Below are positions 10,625 through 22,600 of a stretch of 64,000 nt of DNA, piece after piece. The DNA comes from Diabrotica undecimpunctata (taxonomy: Eukaryota > Arthropoda > Insecta > Coleoptera > Chrysomelidae). Each line of letters starts with the position of its first letter. The stretch's first letter is position 1. The position numbers were made by a program, and so were the translations under genes. The notes below the pieces were generated by a model that saw only the letters and a program-made list of their open reading frames with translations, ran no database searches and was not told where the DNA came from. The stretch spans positions 84,327,389-84,391,388 of the forward strand of contig NC_092808.1 of the NCBI RefSeq assembly GCF_040954645.1, written 5' to 3'.

Positions 10625-11660
10625 AAACAAGTAAATCGCTACCTTTTCTATTTTAAATTTTTGTCGTGTTTCTTTATTGAATTTTAAATAGTCATAACAA
10701 TTTGCTCTTGCAGTATTAAAGAATGAATAATTATTTTGTTCGAAAATTAAAAGAGGGAATATCGTTTTTTAATATTTTAAAAAATACAGTGTTTCAAATA
10801 TACATGAATTATTATATTAACCCGTAAAAAACACTAATACTTTTTTTAATCAAATTTATATAACTTTAAATCACACAGTTAAACCCTTCTAACGCCCCTG
10901 ATACTGTAATATTTTATCACCGTGTTACTTTATACGAAATTCGTTTTACAAAATCTATATTTAGAAGGGATAAAATTCCCAACCGCTAGGCTTTCGGTGA
11001 TAATAGTATTTGGAGGTTACCTGTCATTTCTGTGTTAAGCTAAATTATAAACTTTTAATAATGTTTTATTTCTTTCGTTTCACAGCATTTACAATTTAAA
11101 TTATCTGCTATATCCACCCAGTCATAACAAATGTGTATCTACCTTTTCAACAAACCGGCATTAAGACCGGAAAAATTTAATTAACGTGGATACAAACGGA
11201 AGGAGATAACGTAATATTTTAAAAGAAAGAAACAGAGATGGATCGTTCTTTTTTATTTTTATTTTTCTGTTTAATAGGAATGTTTCTGTGGCTTGGTTCT
11301 AAAAGGGCCAATGTTAAAATTCTTGGAAATTGAATTTGGCCCTGATTCTTACTGAGAAAGATTAATAGTTTATTGTGCAGAAAGGTCGTAAGTTTATGGA
11401 CTGTCATAAGCACTCTATGGAAATTTCACCAAGGCCAATGTTAATTACAAGAATGTTTCATATTTTATAAAAACGGCCACAGAGACATAGGCCCGGGGTT
11501 AAAGATGTTGTTTAATTGTAGAATGGCCTAAGTCTACATCGGCCCTTCTAACGAAAAATATTTTCCTATTCTGTTGACACCGGCCAAGTAATCGAGTGAG
11601 CAACACGTGGTTCGCCAAAATTCACTGTAGCTAAACTCATAAATTGACGTGTGTTAAGTG
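10625..11660. other. No gene seen
   Basis: AT-rich, with a moderately GC-richer patch at 11.44-11.60 kb (repeated GGCC words) upstream of the gene at 11.67 kb. No domain recognised; the patch could be promoter sequence of that gene. Confidence 0.35.
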
Positions 11661-11669
11661 TTTAAAACT

Positions 11670-12655
11670 ATGTCTGATCGATGTAAAAGGATTGTCCAAC
11701 TCGGTAGAGAGCTGAATATTGAAGAAAAAGGTAAGTTTATTGATAACTTTCTTTAAGATAACGTTTGTTGATATGACTCTGATATGAGTTCCGATCATTT
11801 GGTGAGAAAAAAGAAGTACAGTAAACGAACAGAAGTTTATGTGACTGCAAACGTTATTGGCGTACATACCTTGACCAGGAAATGTAGAGGAATGAAAAAG
11901 CAAGGTGATGGCCAATTAACTAGAAAACGAAAAAGACAGCCAGAAAAGTAGGAAAAACATATAAGGAAGAGTCTTAAAGCTGCATGAAAACGGTATCATT
12001 CATCAAAAGGTAATCTTGTTTCTGCTAAGCATATAAGAGAATCTTGCAAATATCGGCGAAAATGTAATGAAAAGTTTAATGAGCAAGAAAGATTATGTAT
12101 CTTTGAGAGTTTCTATGAACTCTCAGTTGAAGCACGTAACCAATATATTGCAAATAATATCGAGAAGGTACTGAAGAAGGTTAAGCGGTTAAGAAAATCA
12201 ACAGAAGAGAGTAGAAGAAAGTACTCTAGAAGGTATTTTTTCACCAAAGGCTATAACAGCAGAATAGAAGTATATAAGACAATGTATCTAAGTACTCTCG
12301 ATTTAACTGTAAAGAAGGTACGGGTACTTGTTGAGAAAAAAGGATAGTGAATCAGGAATATGTACGGCGAATCAACGAGGAAAACATACGAACCACCCAA
12401 TAATATCATTTGAAGATAAAGAACGAATAAAGGCCCACATCAATATATGTTCCCGACATATCAGAGTCACTACTTACGCTCTCATACTAAAAAGCTTTAT
12501 CTATCATCAGATCCTTCAATTTTATAGATATATCGCCTTTATGTACAAAACTGAATTGAGCCCAAAAGTTCATCAATTTACAAAAAGATTTTTGTGAAGG
12601 AATTTAATTTGTTATCACAAGTCAAGCAACGATACATGCGGTAAATTTCACCAAA
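11670..12655 (+). pseudogene. Multicopy insect protein family with cysteine-rich N-terminus, transposon-like
   Basis: From ATG at 11670 the frame reads MSDRCKRIVQLGREL, then after stops WEKHIRKS-like basic sequence, KGNLVSAKHIRESCKYRRKC, ERLCIFESFYELSVEARNQY, a lysine/arginine-rich helix, VYKTMYLSTLDLTVKKVR, and after a frameshift FPTYQSHYLRSHTKKLYLS, IYRLYVQN and KEFNLLSQ. I recognise this domain order (C..C..C, IFxxYW-like, VCKxxFxxTLxI, HYxRxxxxxxYLxxxL, FNLxF) from a large uncharacterised gene family repeated many times in insect genomes, probably a DNA-transposon protein; its superfamily I cannot name with certainty. At least four stops and one frameshift; the C-terminal half is lost where an RT fragment begins. 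Confidence 0.55.
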
Positions 12656-12679
12656 AACTTTCTTCAAAACAGTTCCATA

Positions 12680-13548
12680 CAAGTAAAACGAATGGATTCA
12701 TGTCAACATCGAAATCACTACATAATGGAATTCCTCAAGGATAGGCCTTAGGTCCACTATTATTCTTAATTGCAATAAATAATATAACAAACCACATAAA
12801 GCTTCCCGTAAAAGCTTCTTTTTGCTGATGATCTAGTAATATATGTTAAAAGAAAAAATATAGAATTAGCTACGCAAATTTTACAGAGAACATTAAATAA
12901 CTGAGAACTTTTTAACTGAGAAGACTAAAGTAACAATGACAAAAGAAGAGCAGAATACAACTTAAACTTGTATCTAAATGGTCATTATCTGAAACAAGTC
13001 CACGAAATCAAATTTTTGGGTGTAATATTTGACTCACAATTCACATGGACTTTACATATCAAGAATGTGATCAAATCCTGTCAACAAAGAATAAACTTAT
13101 TAAGAGTTTTATCCAGTCATAAATGGAGTTCAGATACTAAAATTCTTCTAAATATTTTAAGTTCTAGCAGAAGAAATGCCACTATACCTCAGAAGACAAT
13201 ATATATCACTATGCTACGCTTCAAAAATTCTAAGCGCAAAGAATCATACCTTTCTCGCAAGTTTAGTATGGGAAGAATCACTAGAATAATACACAAATTA
13301 CACCAACAAGACGGTACCATTTTACGAATGAATTAAAAGACTACCGTATTATATCAATCAAATCACCTTGGCACCCATAAAAATATACACGACACCTCCC
13401 TGGACAGTTTCTTTACCAATAGTAGACCTTTCCTTACTTAATCATGATAAGCATTCACACATTTCTGCTGAGGTCAGGCTTCAGTATCATGCCAATTTAC
13501 TCAAATATACCACTTACAAATTGTTCTTCACTGAAGTCTAAAATATTT
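12680..13548 (+). pseudogene. I/R1-type LINE ORF2 fragment: RT to pre-RNase H
   Basis: Reads [24 protein letters not shown] (RT box), a frameshifted FFADDLVIYVK, then HEIKFLGVIFDSQFTWTLHI, QRINLLRVLSSHKWSSD, and after a frameshift YYINQITLAPIKIY and DKHSHISAEVRLQYHANLLK. This follows I-group ORF2 proteins up to just before RNase H, which is absent. Both ends are truncated and at least three frame breaks are present. Confidence 0.7.
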
Positions 13549-13549
13549 T

Positions 13550-14000
13550 TAGATAATCTTAATAATATCAATATCTTTTACATAATCTAACATTATCTGC
13601 CTCACTTATAATGACAATTTTTGTCATATTTAGTCATTGTAACGTGAGTATACAATAAAAATATGAAGAAACACAAAGAGTCGATAGGAATGCATATACA
13701 TTGGATAGGATGCAGTTTTCAGTTGATCCGCGGATGTATATTTCTATGTATCTAATTTACGCCTGTCCTATATGATCATACGACGTTGGCTAGTTGGATA
13801 CTATTTTAATTGTTTTGATTGGGATAGGCTGTGCTGGGGTTAAGAACTTTTCCAAAAACTCTCTGCCTTCCTTTGCATTACACTAAAGTAAAGAGAGGGA
13901 AACATAATGCTGGTACCGAAATACAGAGACTATTTTCAACATAAATTTTTCTTTTTGAGTATAAAATTAATGTGCAGATAAACAATAATAAGTAGAAATT
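13550..14000. other. No gene seen
   Basis: AT-rich spacer before the hAT element; nothing recognised. Confidence 0.4.
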
Positions 14001-14001
14001 A

Positions 14002-16241
14002 TGTTAGACAGGAGTTTCCAAACTGATGGGCACGCTCCCCCTGGGGGGCGCGTGAAGTCGAAAATTAAATTTAATTTAGGCAGTCTTTCTAAAATTCTAA
14101 ATTAACCATGATGTTTAGAAAATTAGGAAAACCCACTGTAACATCTGACTTTACACATAAATTTGAAATCGAATGCTTGAAAGAATGGCATGTGAGCCCG
14201 TGAGCGCATTCGAAAACCGGGCGTTTTCAAGTGTTGTGAAATTTTAATTGTCGTAGTTGACTTTCGTTGATTTGAGTAAGATAAGTTATTGTAGTTAAGA
14301 TGAGCTCAGCAAAGAAACGCAAGTATAATGATGATTATATCAAATATGTTTATTTGTATGCGTAAAGATAATGTCGAACATCCTTAGTATGTAATTTGCT
14401 ATAAAGTATTTGCTGTAAAGATATTTGTCATCCAAACATAACTTTGTTAAGGACAAACCAAAGGAATTTTTTGCTACAAAATCTGAAAATTTAAAACGCG
14501 TGAAGTTGTTTCTATGGATCTAAAAATCTGAAAAAGTGCTTACAGCTTTATATGAGCTATCACTTCTGATTGCTAAAGAAAAGAAGAGCCATATTATTGG
14601 AGAGACGCTTGTTAAATCGTGTTTGTTAAAGGCAGCTGATATTATTCGGAACGCAGAGTGAGCAAAAGTTATTTCAAATACCTCTTTTTGACAATACTGT
14701 GAAACACCGCATTAATGATATGGCCGAAGACATACAAAACCAGGTAGTTTATGCAGTAAAACAATCGCCATTTTTTGGTATTTAGCTAGAAGAGAGTACA
14801 GACATAGCACAATGTTCTTAGTTAATTGTTTATGTTCGGTATATTGAAAACGAAAGAATAAAAGTCGAGCTACTCTTTTCTACAGAGTTGGAGATCACAA
14901 CAAAAGCTACTGATGTTATGAAAGCAGTGTCAGACTTTTTTGACAAACATGAACTCTCTTGGCATAAAATTGGTGTATGTACGGATGGCGCGACTTCAAT
15001 GCTTGGTTCTCGCTCAGGATTTATAGCTCAAGAGAGAAAAATGCTGATGTGATTGGATACATTGTGTTATACAATCGACAAGCCTTGGCTACAAAAACTA
15101 TTTTAAATGAACTAAATGATGTCTTAAAGTTCTGTATTAAAGTAGTTAATTACAGTGCGTTGAATACTTAACTGTTTAGTCTCTTTCTGAAGATTTAGGG
15201 AGTTATCACAAAACACTGCTATTTCATATAGAAGTACGATGGCTGTCTAAAGAAACATGGCAAGATTATTTGACCTTCGAGATGAAGTAATCACCTCCTT
15301 GGAACAGCAAAAGCAACAGAAACTAAGCATGGCCTTCAAAAAACATTGTACCCAAGTAATATTGGCTTATTTGTGAGACATCTTTGACTCATTGAACAGG
15401 CTTAATTTAAAACTGCAGGGTTAAGACTTAAATATAGTTACTCATCGTGATGCGATTAAGATGTATATTGAGAAATCGCAACTTTGGAGGCGTAAAATAT
15501 TAGCAAACCCAAGCAATTATTCGAGTTTCCCTAAAGTAGACTCAATCTCAGCAGCAACACGTTTCAAGGACATTTATGAAGGACCAAGTTTAAAAATTTA
15601 AGAGTTCCAGAAATACTTCCCAAACACTTGTGGCGATAGTATTTTCAGAATGTCAATTGACTCATTCCATGTCAACATAGACTCTCTGCCTGAATCACTT
15701 CAAGAAGATGCTTTACAAATAAAACATGATTCCTCTGCCAAAAAAAACTTTGATATAATGGACAAACCTTCATTTTGATTAAAATATTTTAAAGTGTATT
15801 CTAGTGTATCGCGGGAAGCTCTTCGTTTATAGTTGCGTTTCTTAAGCACTTATTTGTTCGAAAAATCATTTTCAACACTTGGCAATTAAAACAAAGTATG
15901 GGAATACACTTGTTGCTGCTAGTGACTTGTTTTGTGCACTTACTAAAACTCAGCCACAAATAGGCATACTAATAAAGAAAACGCAAGCACATACATCTCA
16001 CTAACCAACCTAATCTATATTTCTTTTATTAATAAATTTTTTATTTTATAAAAAACTGAAGGTATTATTGTATCTTATGGCAGTATAAATAAATGTTTTG
16101 TTTTGTATGTAATACTTATTTGTTTTTGTTTTATTCATAGGCGCATACAATTTAATGTTAAGGGGTGAGGGCGCGAGAAACTTTCATTTCAACAAAAGGG
16201 GGCGTGGTACAAAAAAGGGTTTGAAAACCCCTGTGTTAGAC
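14002..16241 (+). mobile_element. hAT element with 8-bp target duplication
   Basis: The ends are inverted: AGGAGTTTCCAAAC at 14010 against CAGGGGTTTTCAAAC read inward from 16233. TGTTAGAC flanks the element on both sides (14002-14009 and 16234-16241), an 8-bp duplication as made by hAT transposases. One base at the left end (C at 14009) is shared between duplication and terminus. The ends are unusually GC-rich (runs of C and G in CCCCCTGGGGGG) compared with the surroundings. The body holds one decayed transposase. Confidence 0.85.
14300..16004 (+). pseudogene. hAT transposase (ZBED5/SCAND3-like), decayed
   Basis: From MSSAKKRKYNDDYIKYG at 14300 the frames follow a full transposase: the N-terminal zinc-finger zone, NDMAEDIQNQVVYAVKQSPF, FELLFSTELE-like text, the catalytic-region HKIGVCTDGATSMLGSRSGF near 14,970, VTHRDAIKMYIEKSQLWRRK, and the C-terminal dimerisation segment LFCALTKTQPQIGILIKK ending at TAA 16002-16004. 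The CTDGAxxMxGxxxGF box is typical of this hAT subgroup. More than ten stops and several frameshifts make it non-functional. Length (about 568 codons) is near that of intact members. Confidence 0.8.
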
Positions 16242-16327
16242 GGTGTCTGTTGCTATATTATTTAGAATCATATTGTTTGTTATCACTTTTACCATAACCA
16301 GGTTAAGCATAATATGTTGTCTTAATA

Positions 16328-17274
16328 TACAGGGATGAGTGCCTTAAGAACCGGCAAAATAACGCAAAAGATAGAAAACATAATACGTTTTGAAATAAAA
16401 AGAGATGAAAGTAGTAGAGGTGAGAAATTATCGATATTAACCTATAATTTACTTTACATTACATTAGAATTATCGAAAATTTCCCACCTTTAGACGTTAG
16501 CTTATGAGATGGTTGACTTCAGTCATAGTAATACGTATCACGTCTTCTTCTTCTTAGTCGTTAACCTGATGCAGGTATCGTGATATCATGAAGCTATTAG
16601 CTAAATTTCCCAATGTTCCTTCACGTTTTTCTATCTTCTGCCATTCTAGCACATTCTGACAATGGAGCGCCAATGGTAGCAACAATATGGTCCGTGTATC
16701 GTGTGGGAGATCTACCTCTTTTTCTTTTGCCTTCTACTTTTCCCTGGATGGTAAGTTTTTCAAGACCATTTCTTTGAAGCACATGTCCAAAATAGCTTAT
16801 TATTTGTTCTGATATTTGTGTTCTTAGTCTTTTCTTTTCACGTCTTTAAAAATTTAAGTATTGATCAATAATAAACTATGATTTGAGACGTCGCATACAC
16901 TCTTCTCAATACAGAATTATCATAGCTTGTTATTCTTTATTCGTCAACACAGAATTAGTTATCAAATTACTACTAATTAAACTGTTTACTTACATTTGCT
17001 TTATTGCCTTCAATCAGTTTTTATTTTATGCGAAACTTAAAAAATGTAAATGTTCCACGTCATACTTGTAATATTATGACTGAAGTCAACTAGCTCATAA
17101 GCTAACGTCTAAAGGTGGGAAACTATCGATAGTCCTAATGTAATTTAATGTATATTAGAGGTTTCTATCGATAATTTCCCACCTCTACTACTTTCATCTC
17201 TTTTTATTTCACAACGTATTATGTTTTCTATCTTTTGCGTTATTTTGCCGGTTCTTAAGGCACTCATCACTGTA
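16328..17274. mobile_element. Long-TIR DNA element (TA-flanked) with nested LINE tail
   Basis: Arms 16330-16542 and 17056-17272 are inverted copies over about 215 bases, starting CAGGGATGAGTGCC and CAGTGATGAGTGCC, each next to TA. The arms share the words CCGGCAAAATAACGC and GGTGGGAAAYTATCGATA. No transposase is encoded: the loop contains a LINE 3' end (16548-16800) and about 250 bases of AT-rich sequence. It is a non-autonomous element; the TA flanks suggest a Tc1/mariner-type or other TA-targeting transposase, but the superfamily is unproven. Confidence 0.8.
16548..16810 (-). pseudogene. RTE-like LINE C-terminus (second family)
   Basis: Minus strand reads YFGHVLQRNGLEKLTIQGKV, EGKRKRGRSPTRYTDHIV and LSECARMAEDRKT, then a stop and NIGKFS. 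The GHVxRxxGLEKxxxxGKVEGKRxRGRxPxRxxD order is an RTE-like LINE end distinct from the RRRISW family. The copy ends in CTAAGAAGAAGAAG and lies inside the long-TIR element, so it inserted later than that element. Confidence 0.75.
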
Positions 17275-17279
17275 TAAAC

Positions 17280-18090
17280 TAAACAGTTTTTGCTAAAATA
17301 GGCTATGTTCATACCATATTTGTTTTAAACATGGCATTTATTGTGATGTTTACCTTATGAGGGCAATATTGTTTTTGTCTCTACATTTTTCAAGAATTTG
17401 TAATATTGTAACTACTCCATTTTAAATAACGAAAAAATACGTTAGAACCAATATAAAAAAATGTTAAATTCTAAACCACTTTATTAACTTAATGTTGGAT
17501 ATATTTTATATGGGTTCATATTATCAATTTCTAACGTACCTTTTTTTTTCAAAGAACAGTAATACACAATGTTGTTTAAAAGATGTGTCATATCTTAACG
17601 TTTTATCTTTTAGTTTAGCCCTGTTCTGTTTAAATTTCAAGAAAAGGGTTTTTTTTTAATTGGAGTGAACAGAAACTTAAAAGTAATGACTTCTGTAAAT
17701 ATTTGATAATGACGGTTGGAGAAATCCCTCGAGTGTAATGAATATTGTTTCAGAATGTTTCTCAGCAATTTAAATATTAATAAACACCCTTAAGTATTTT
17801 CCTTGGTTTTGTTGCCTTTAACGTTTTAAAATTATAGTTTGGTTACATTTAAATAAAAATTAAATTTGCTGCTCTATGTATTATGCAGGATGTATTAAAC
17901 CAATGCATGAACTTTTTTGCTACGCTACGGATAATTAAAATTTAATATAATCAGTTTAAAACAAAGATAAACTTCAAATAAATCTAACAATAAAATAAAT
18001 AAATTCTTAAATGTTTATAAACATCATAAAGCAACTACTGCCATGTCATTTTTGCATGACTCACATAAGATTTGTAGTTAGTAATAGTAC
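17280..18090. other. No gene seen
   Basis: About 0.8 kb AT-rich, many T-runs; nothing recognised. Confidence 0.4.
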
Positions 18091-18099
18091 AAAAGTAGT

Positions 18100-18418
18100 T
18101 TCTCAAATTCAGTGGGTTCAAAGGATTACCAATGCTGAGGTACTACGACGTCTAAATAAGGAGTTAGAAATTATGAACAGCATAAAAAGAAGAAAACTAG
18201 AGTATTTGGGTCACATAACCAGAGGAGAAAAATATGAGCTGCTGAGAATTATTATGCAAGGAAGGATCCAAGGAAGAAGACGCATCTCCTGACTGAAGAA
18301 CCTTAGAGAATGGTTTAACTGTAGTTCACTACAACTTTTCAGAGCAGCAGCCAACAAAGTGACCATAGCCATTATAATATCCAACCTCTGATAGGAGATA
18401 GAACTTTAAGAAGAAAAA
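18100..18418 (+). pseudogene. RTE-like LINE C-terminus (RRRIS family)
   Basis: Reads WVQRITNAEVLRRLNKELE, RRKLEYLGHITRGEKYELL, IIMQGRIQGRRRIS, a TGA in place of W, then LKNLREWFNCSSLQLFRAAA and KVTIAIIISNL. It closes with TTTAAGAAGAAAAAG. The family motifs are the same as at 3.6, 8.5 and 29.6 kb; here the stop within RISW and a stop after SNL break it. Confidence 0.8.
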
Positions 18419-18589
18419 GTTTCTTTAAAATAAACGAAATGGTTACATATTATTCAAGTGCTCATATATAGAATGCGAAAACAATAGGTACACACTAATA
18501 GAACCACAAAAAATATTTTTTATTGATACTGTTCAGTCCATCTACACATATTTTTCTTATCCTTTCTTATTCATCCCAGATTAAGCGAT

Positions 18590-19255
18590 ACGGCTCACAC
18601 TCCCTCTAAGGGGAGAATTTACTCATCAGAGATACCTACTGTATCAAAAGGATTGAGCTCTGCTAACACTCTTTTCGTCTTATCGACCTAGGTGACTATG
18701 TTTTCGTACACATCTGGACGTCGCGAGGAGCACAGCTTTCTGCATGGCCTTAAACTGATGTTCATTTATACCCAACTGTTTTATCTTCTCTAGAAGAGTT
18801 TTGGGAATAACAACAATAGTAGATAGAATTATAGGTACTGTCTGGGTACTTTCCATTCTCCATTGTCTCCTGATTTATATTTCTAGATCTCTGCACTTGG
18901 CGATCTTTTCGTCGTATTTAACACGTAAATTATTGATGTTTTGTATCGCCACATCAATAAGTGTTGTTTGCCTAGTAAGTTTATTAACTAGTATGAGATC
19001 CGGTCTATGCGCCACTGGTCAGTCTGTAAGCACAGAGCGGTCCCAGTAAGCTTGTAGTTGTCATTTTCAAGCATTCTGTCAGGGACGTACTGACAATAAG
19101 GAAGATGTTCGGTTTGGAAAAGTCCCAGTTTGTCAGATTCTTGGTGGATAATCTTTCCTACTGAGTCATGGCGTTCTTTATAATCAGTACCGACAAATGC
19201 TTGACAGCCACCGGTAAGATGTTGGTTGGATTTGTCATTATTCATTATTTTTATT
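18590..19255 (-). pseudogene. LINE with restriction-like endonuclease: C-terminal nuclease domain
   Basis: Minus strand reads HLTGGCQAFVGTDYKERHD, then LPYCQYVPDRMLENDNYKL, a frameshift, WDRSVLTD, HRPDLILVNK and TTLIDVAI, KYDEKIAKCRDLE, RRQWRMES with VPIILST, PKTLLEKIKQLGI, ending near AELNPFDTVG. RPDLIL...LIDVAI is the PD-(D/E)xK-type core of the restriction-like endonuclease found at the C-terminus of R2/R4/NeSL-type LINEs, and the GC...RHD part is the zinc motif before it. Two stops and one frameshift. The RT half is absent, so the clade is not fixed. Confidence 0.6.
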
Positions 19256-19259
19256 ATGA

Positions 19260-19575
19260 TTATTTTATTTTGATTATTATTTTCTTTATATAAATATTTT
19301 ATTGATTATTTCTTTTCGTATTTAGTTTTAATTCTTAACGCTATACTTATAAAAAATATATTCAGCATCTACCCCCATTGTGATATGACGCGATCCATCC
19401 CCGAAATTCTACATCCCAGAGCACTGGAGAGAGAAAGAAGCATTTATCATCAAAAGTAGTGTTTAATCATAATTTACATACACACATATAATTTACATAA
19501 TTGATAAAATTGTCATTTAACTTCATTTGTTATAAAAAATGACACCAGTACTGTTAAAAATAAATATTTGACAGG
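19260..19575. other. No gene seen
   Basis: AT-rich, T-run-rich spacer downstream of the I-clade LINE tail; nothing recognised. Confidence 0.4.
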
Positions 19576-19678
19576 TTACTTTTTTTTTTTTATTTAGAAA
19601 ATCGCATCGACCAAATGGCCATTAGCGAAAAATTAGTGGATTACATTAGGTACAATTGCTTCAATACAATTTGGTTTA

Positions 19679-22600
19679 TTAAATATTGTGGTACTTAATG
19701 TCTTTCAAGAAATTCAGAGTATTGTTAAAGTTACAGTCTGCACCTAGAGCTTCTATAAGTGTTCCTGGTATCTTGTTATTGCTTCGTTGTTGATTGTAGA
19801 TGGGACATTCACATAGTAGGTGCATTATTGTTAGTGTCGTATTACACGTTTCACATCACGGCGGTTCGCACTTTTTAATTAAGTAATCATGCGTTAACCT
19901 AGTACGTCCGAGTCTGAGGCGCGTTACTATCATTTCTTGGCTTCTTGACTTAGGTAACACATTCCATGCCTCTATCTGGGTTTCACTTGTTTTAATTTAG
20001 AATTCGACACATTCCATTTATTTTTCCACGCACTTAAGATTGATTTTTTTATATAAGCTTTTATATCCGTTGATACTGATGTGTTTACGATCTCGGAAAC
20101 GTCACTCACTATCGCGTCTTTCGCACTATGGTCAGCAGTTTCGTTGCCTTTTATTCCTATATGGGATGGGATCCAGATGAAATTTGTCTCATTATGATTG
20201 ATATAAGCCTGAAGAAGGACTGTTTTAATTTTTTTTTAAAGCGGGTTTTTTGGATACAGTTGTCGGATGCTTTGTGTGGCACTAAGTGAGTCTGTTAAGA
20301 TAATATATTTGGAGTTTGTTGTCAGATTGATTAGTTCTATGGCGCGATAGAGAGCATACAGTTCAGCTGTATAGATAGTACTAACATTAGATAGTTTGAA
20401 TTTAAGGACCTTCTCTGGAGTTACTACAGACGCTCCCACACCTTCGGATGATTTTGAACCATCAGTGTATATCTGGGTATGATTTTTATAACGACTAATG
20501 ATTTTTCTAAAATGGGAAATAATTAGATTAGGATTAGTGGAGTTTTTATCAAATGACGTAAGTTCAAAGTTATATGATGGTATGTTTTGAATCCAAGGTG
20601 GATTATGATCATATGTGTATGGAAGACATTCAGGTATGACAATATCAAACAAATGCAAATGGTCTTTTATTCTTTTATAGAAAGGTTTATTAGAACGGTG
20701 ATTTGCATTAAGGTTTGGGTAATTATCAGTAAAAGTATTTCTATAGACAGGATTTTTTGCATTATCTTTAATTTTTGTTGCATATGTTAGACTAAGGTAA
20801 GCTCTTCTATCATTTAACGACAATTCATTTGCTTCGCAAAGTAAACTTTCAATCGGTGTTGTACAAAAGGCTCCCAGGCATATTCTGAGTGCTGTGTTAT
20901 GAATAGTATCGAGCTTTTTAAGTACTGATTTCGATGCTGAGTCGTAAGCTATAGCCGCGTAGTCTAGCTGTGATCGTATAATAGTTCTGTATATAATTAG
21001 CAATGTACTTCTGTCTGAACCCCAATTCTTGTGTGCTAGAATTTTTAGTAAATTTAATCTTCTGTAACATTTACATGCTAGATTATTGATATGTTCTTTC
21101 CAATTCAACTTTCTGTCAAAAGTAACTCCTAGCAATTTTAGCGAATCATTTTGTTGTAGTGATTGGTTGTATAGATATAATGAGATTGGTGTACTGACTT
21201 TCTTTTTAGAAAATACAATATATTTAGTTTTAGTTGTTGAAAAGATAAATCCAGATTCCTCTGACCATTTTTCAATATCTAACAAGAAACTCTGTGCAAG
21301 TTGTGAGAGGTTGTTTAAGTTTTTGCTTTGACCAAATATTACGAGATCGTCAGCATATAAGCGGCCTTTAAGCCGAAGTTTTAAATTTCGTAGAACATCA
21401 TTTATGGCAATTATAAATAGACTTATAACGTATAATAGATCCCTGGACTTATAACAGTATTATAGATAGGATTTCTTATAGCAGTAGGACTTATAACAGA
21501 TCCCTGAGGAATTCCACATTCCAATTCCACTTTTGACGACAAATTACCATTTACTCTAACTTGGATATATCTTTTATATAAGAAGTTTTTTATAAATGCA
21601 AGGCAATGTCCTTTGATTTCTAAATCGTACAGTAATCTGATGATACGGTGGCGCCAAGCTGTATCAAAGGCTTTTTCAATGTCGAAGAATATTCCAATAC
21701 ATTTTTAATTAAGGGAGAAGGCTTCATGTACACTGCTTTCTAGGTCTATAATATTGTCTAGAGTTGATCTATTTTGTCGGAAACCACTTTGTTCTGGAAT
21801 AATAATATTTCGATCTTCAAGTGTCCAGAGGAGACGACGGTTAACCATTTTTTCTAACAGTTTGCATGCAGTACATGTTAGCGCAATTGGTCTATAAGAC
21901 TCAGGATCTGTTTTGGGGCATTTTGGTTTTAATATAGGTATTATAGTAGAATCTCTCCATGCTGTTGGAAATTTCTGTTCTGTCCAAATAATATTAAATA
22001 TGTTAAGAAGATGATTGTGTGCATTCTCAGGTAAATGCTTAAGAAAAACCATTGGAATGTTATCTGGACCCTCACTAGTCTCTTTAAATGAGTTTAATGC
22101 ATCTTTGTATTTATTTATATTAAATTTGGTGTTTAAAGCATCTGTGTCATCTACAAACGGTATAATTACATTGCATTCTTCGTTCTGTTTAAAGTTGATA
22201 AAATTATTATTATAATTGCTTGTATTAGATCTATTTTTATACGTATTAGCAAATTCTTCTGCTATTTCTAGGTCATCTGTGATTATTTTATTATCTTTCT
22301 TTAGTTGAGTGATTTTGTTATAAGCCGGTATTCCAGATATTTTTTTGACATTCTTCCACGATACAGACATAGGGGTCCTACTGTTTATACTGGACACAAA
22401 TTGAGCCCACGAATTTTTTTTTGAAGTTTTTACTACTAACTGAGCTTTAGCTTTAAGTTTTTGAAATTCTATTTTGTTGTTAAGTGTTTTATGTCTTTTG
22501 TATTTGTTAAAGGCTTTTTTGGAAGCTTCGATCGATATCTTACATTGTTCATTCCACCAAGGGACTGGTTTATGTTTTGTAATAGGTGCAGTTTTCTTAA

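Noticed and set aside
18615..18640. TCATCAG as a third hammerhead-like core
   Set aside because: On the minus strand no hairpin followed by GAAA occurs after CTGATGA; it is part of the LINE nuclease coding tail.
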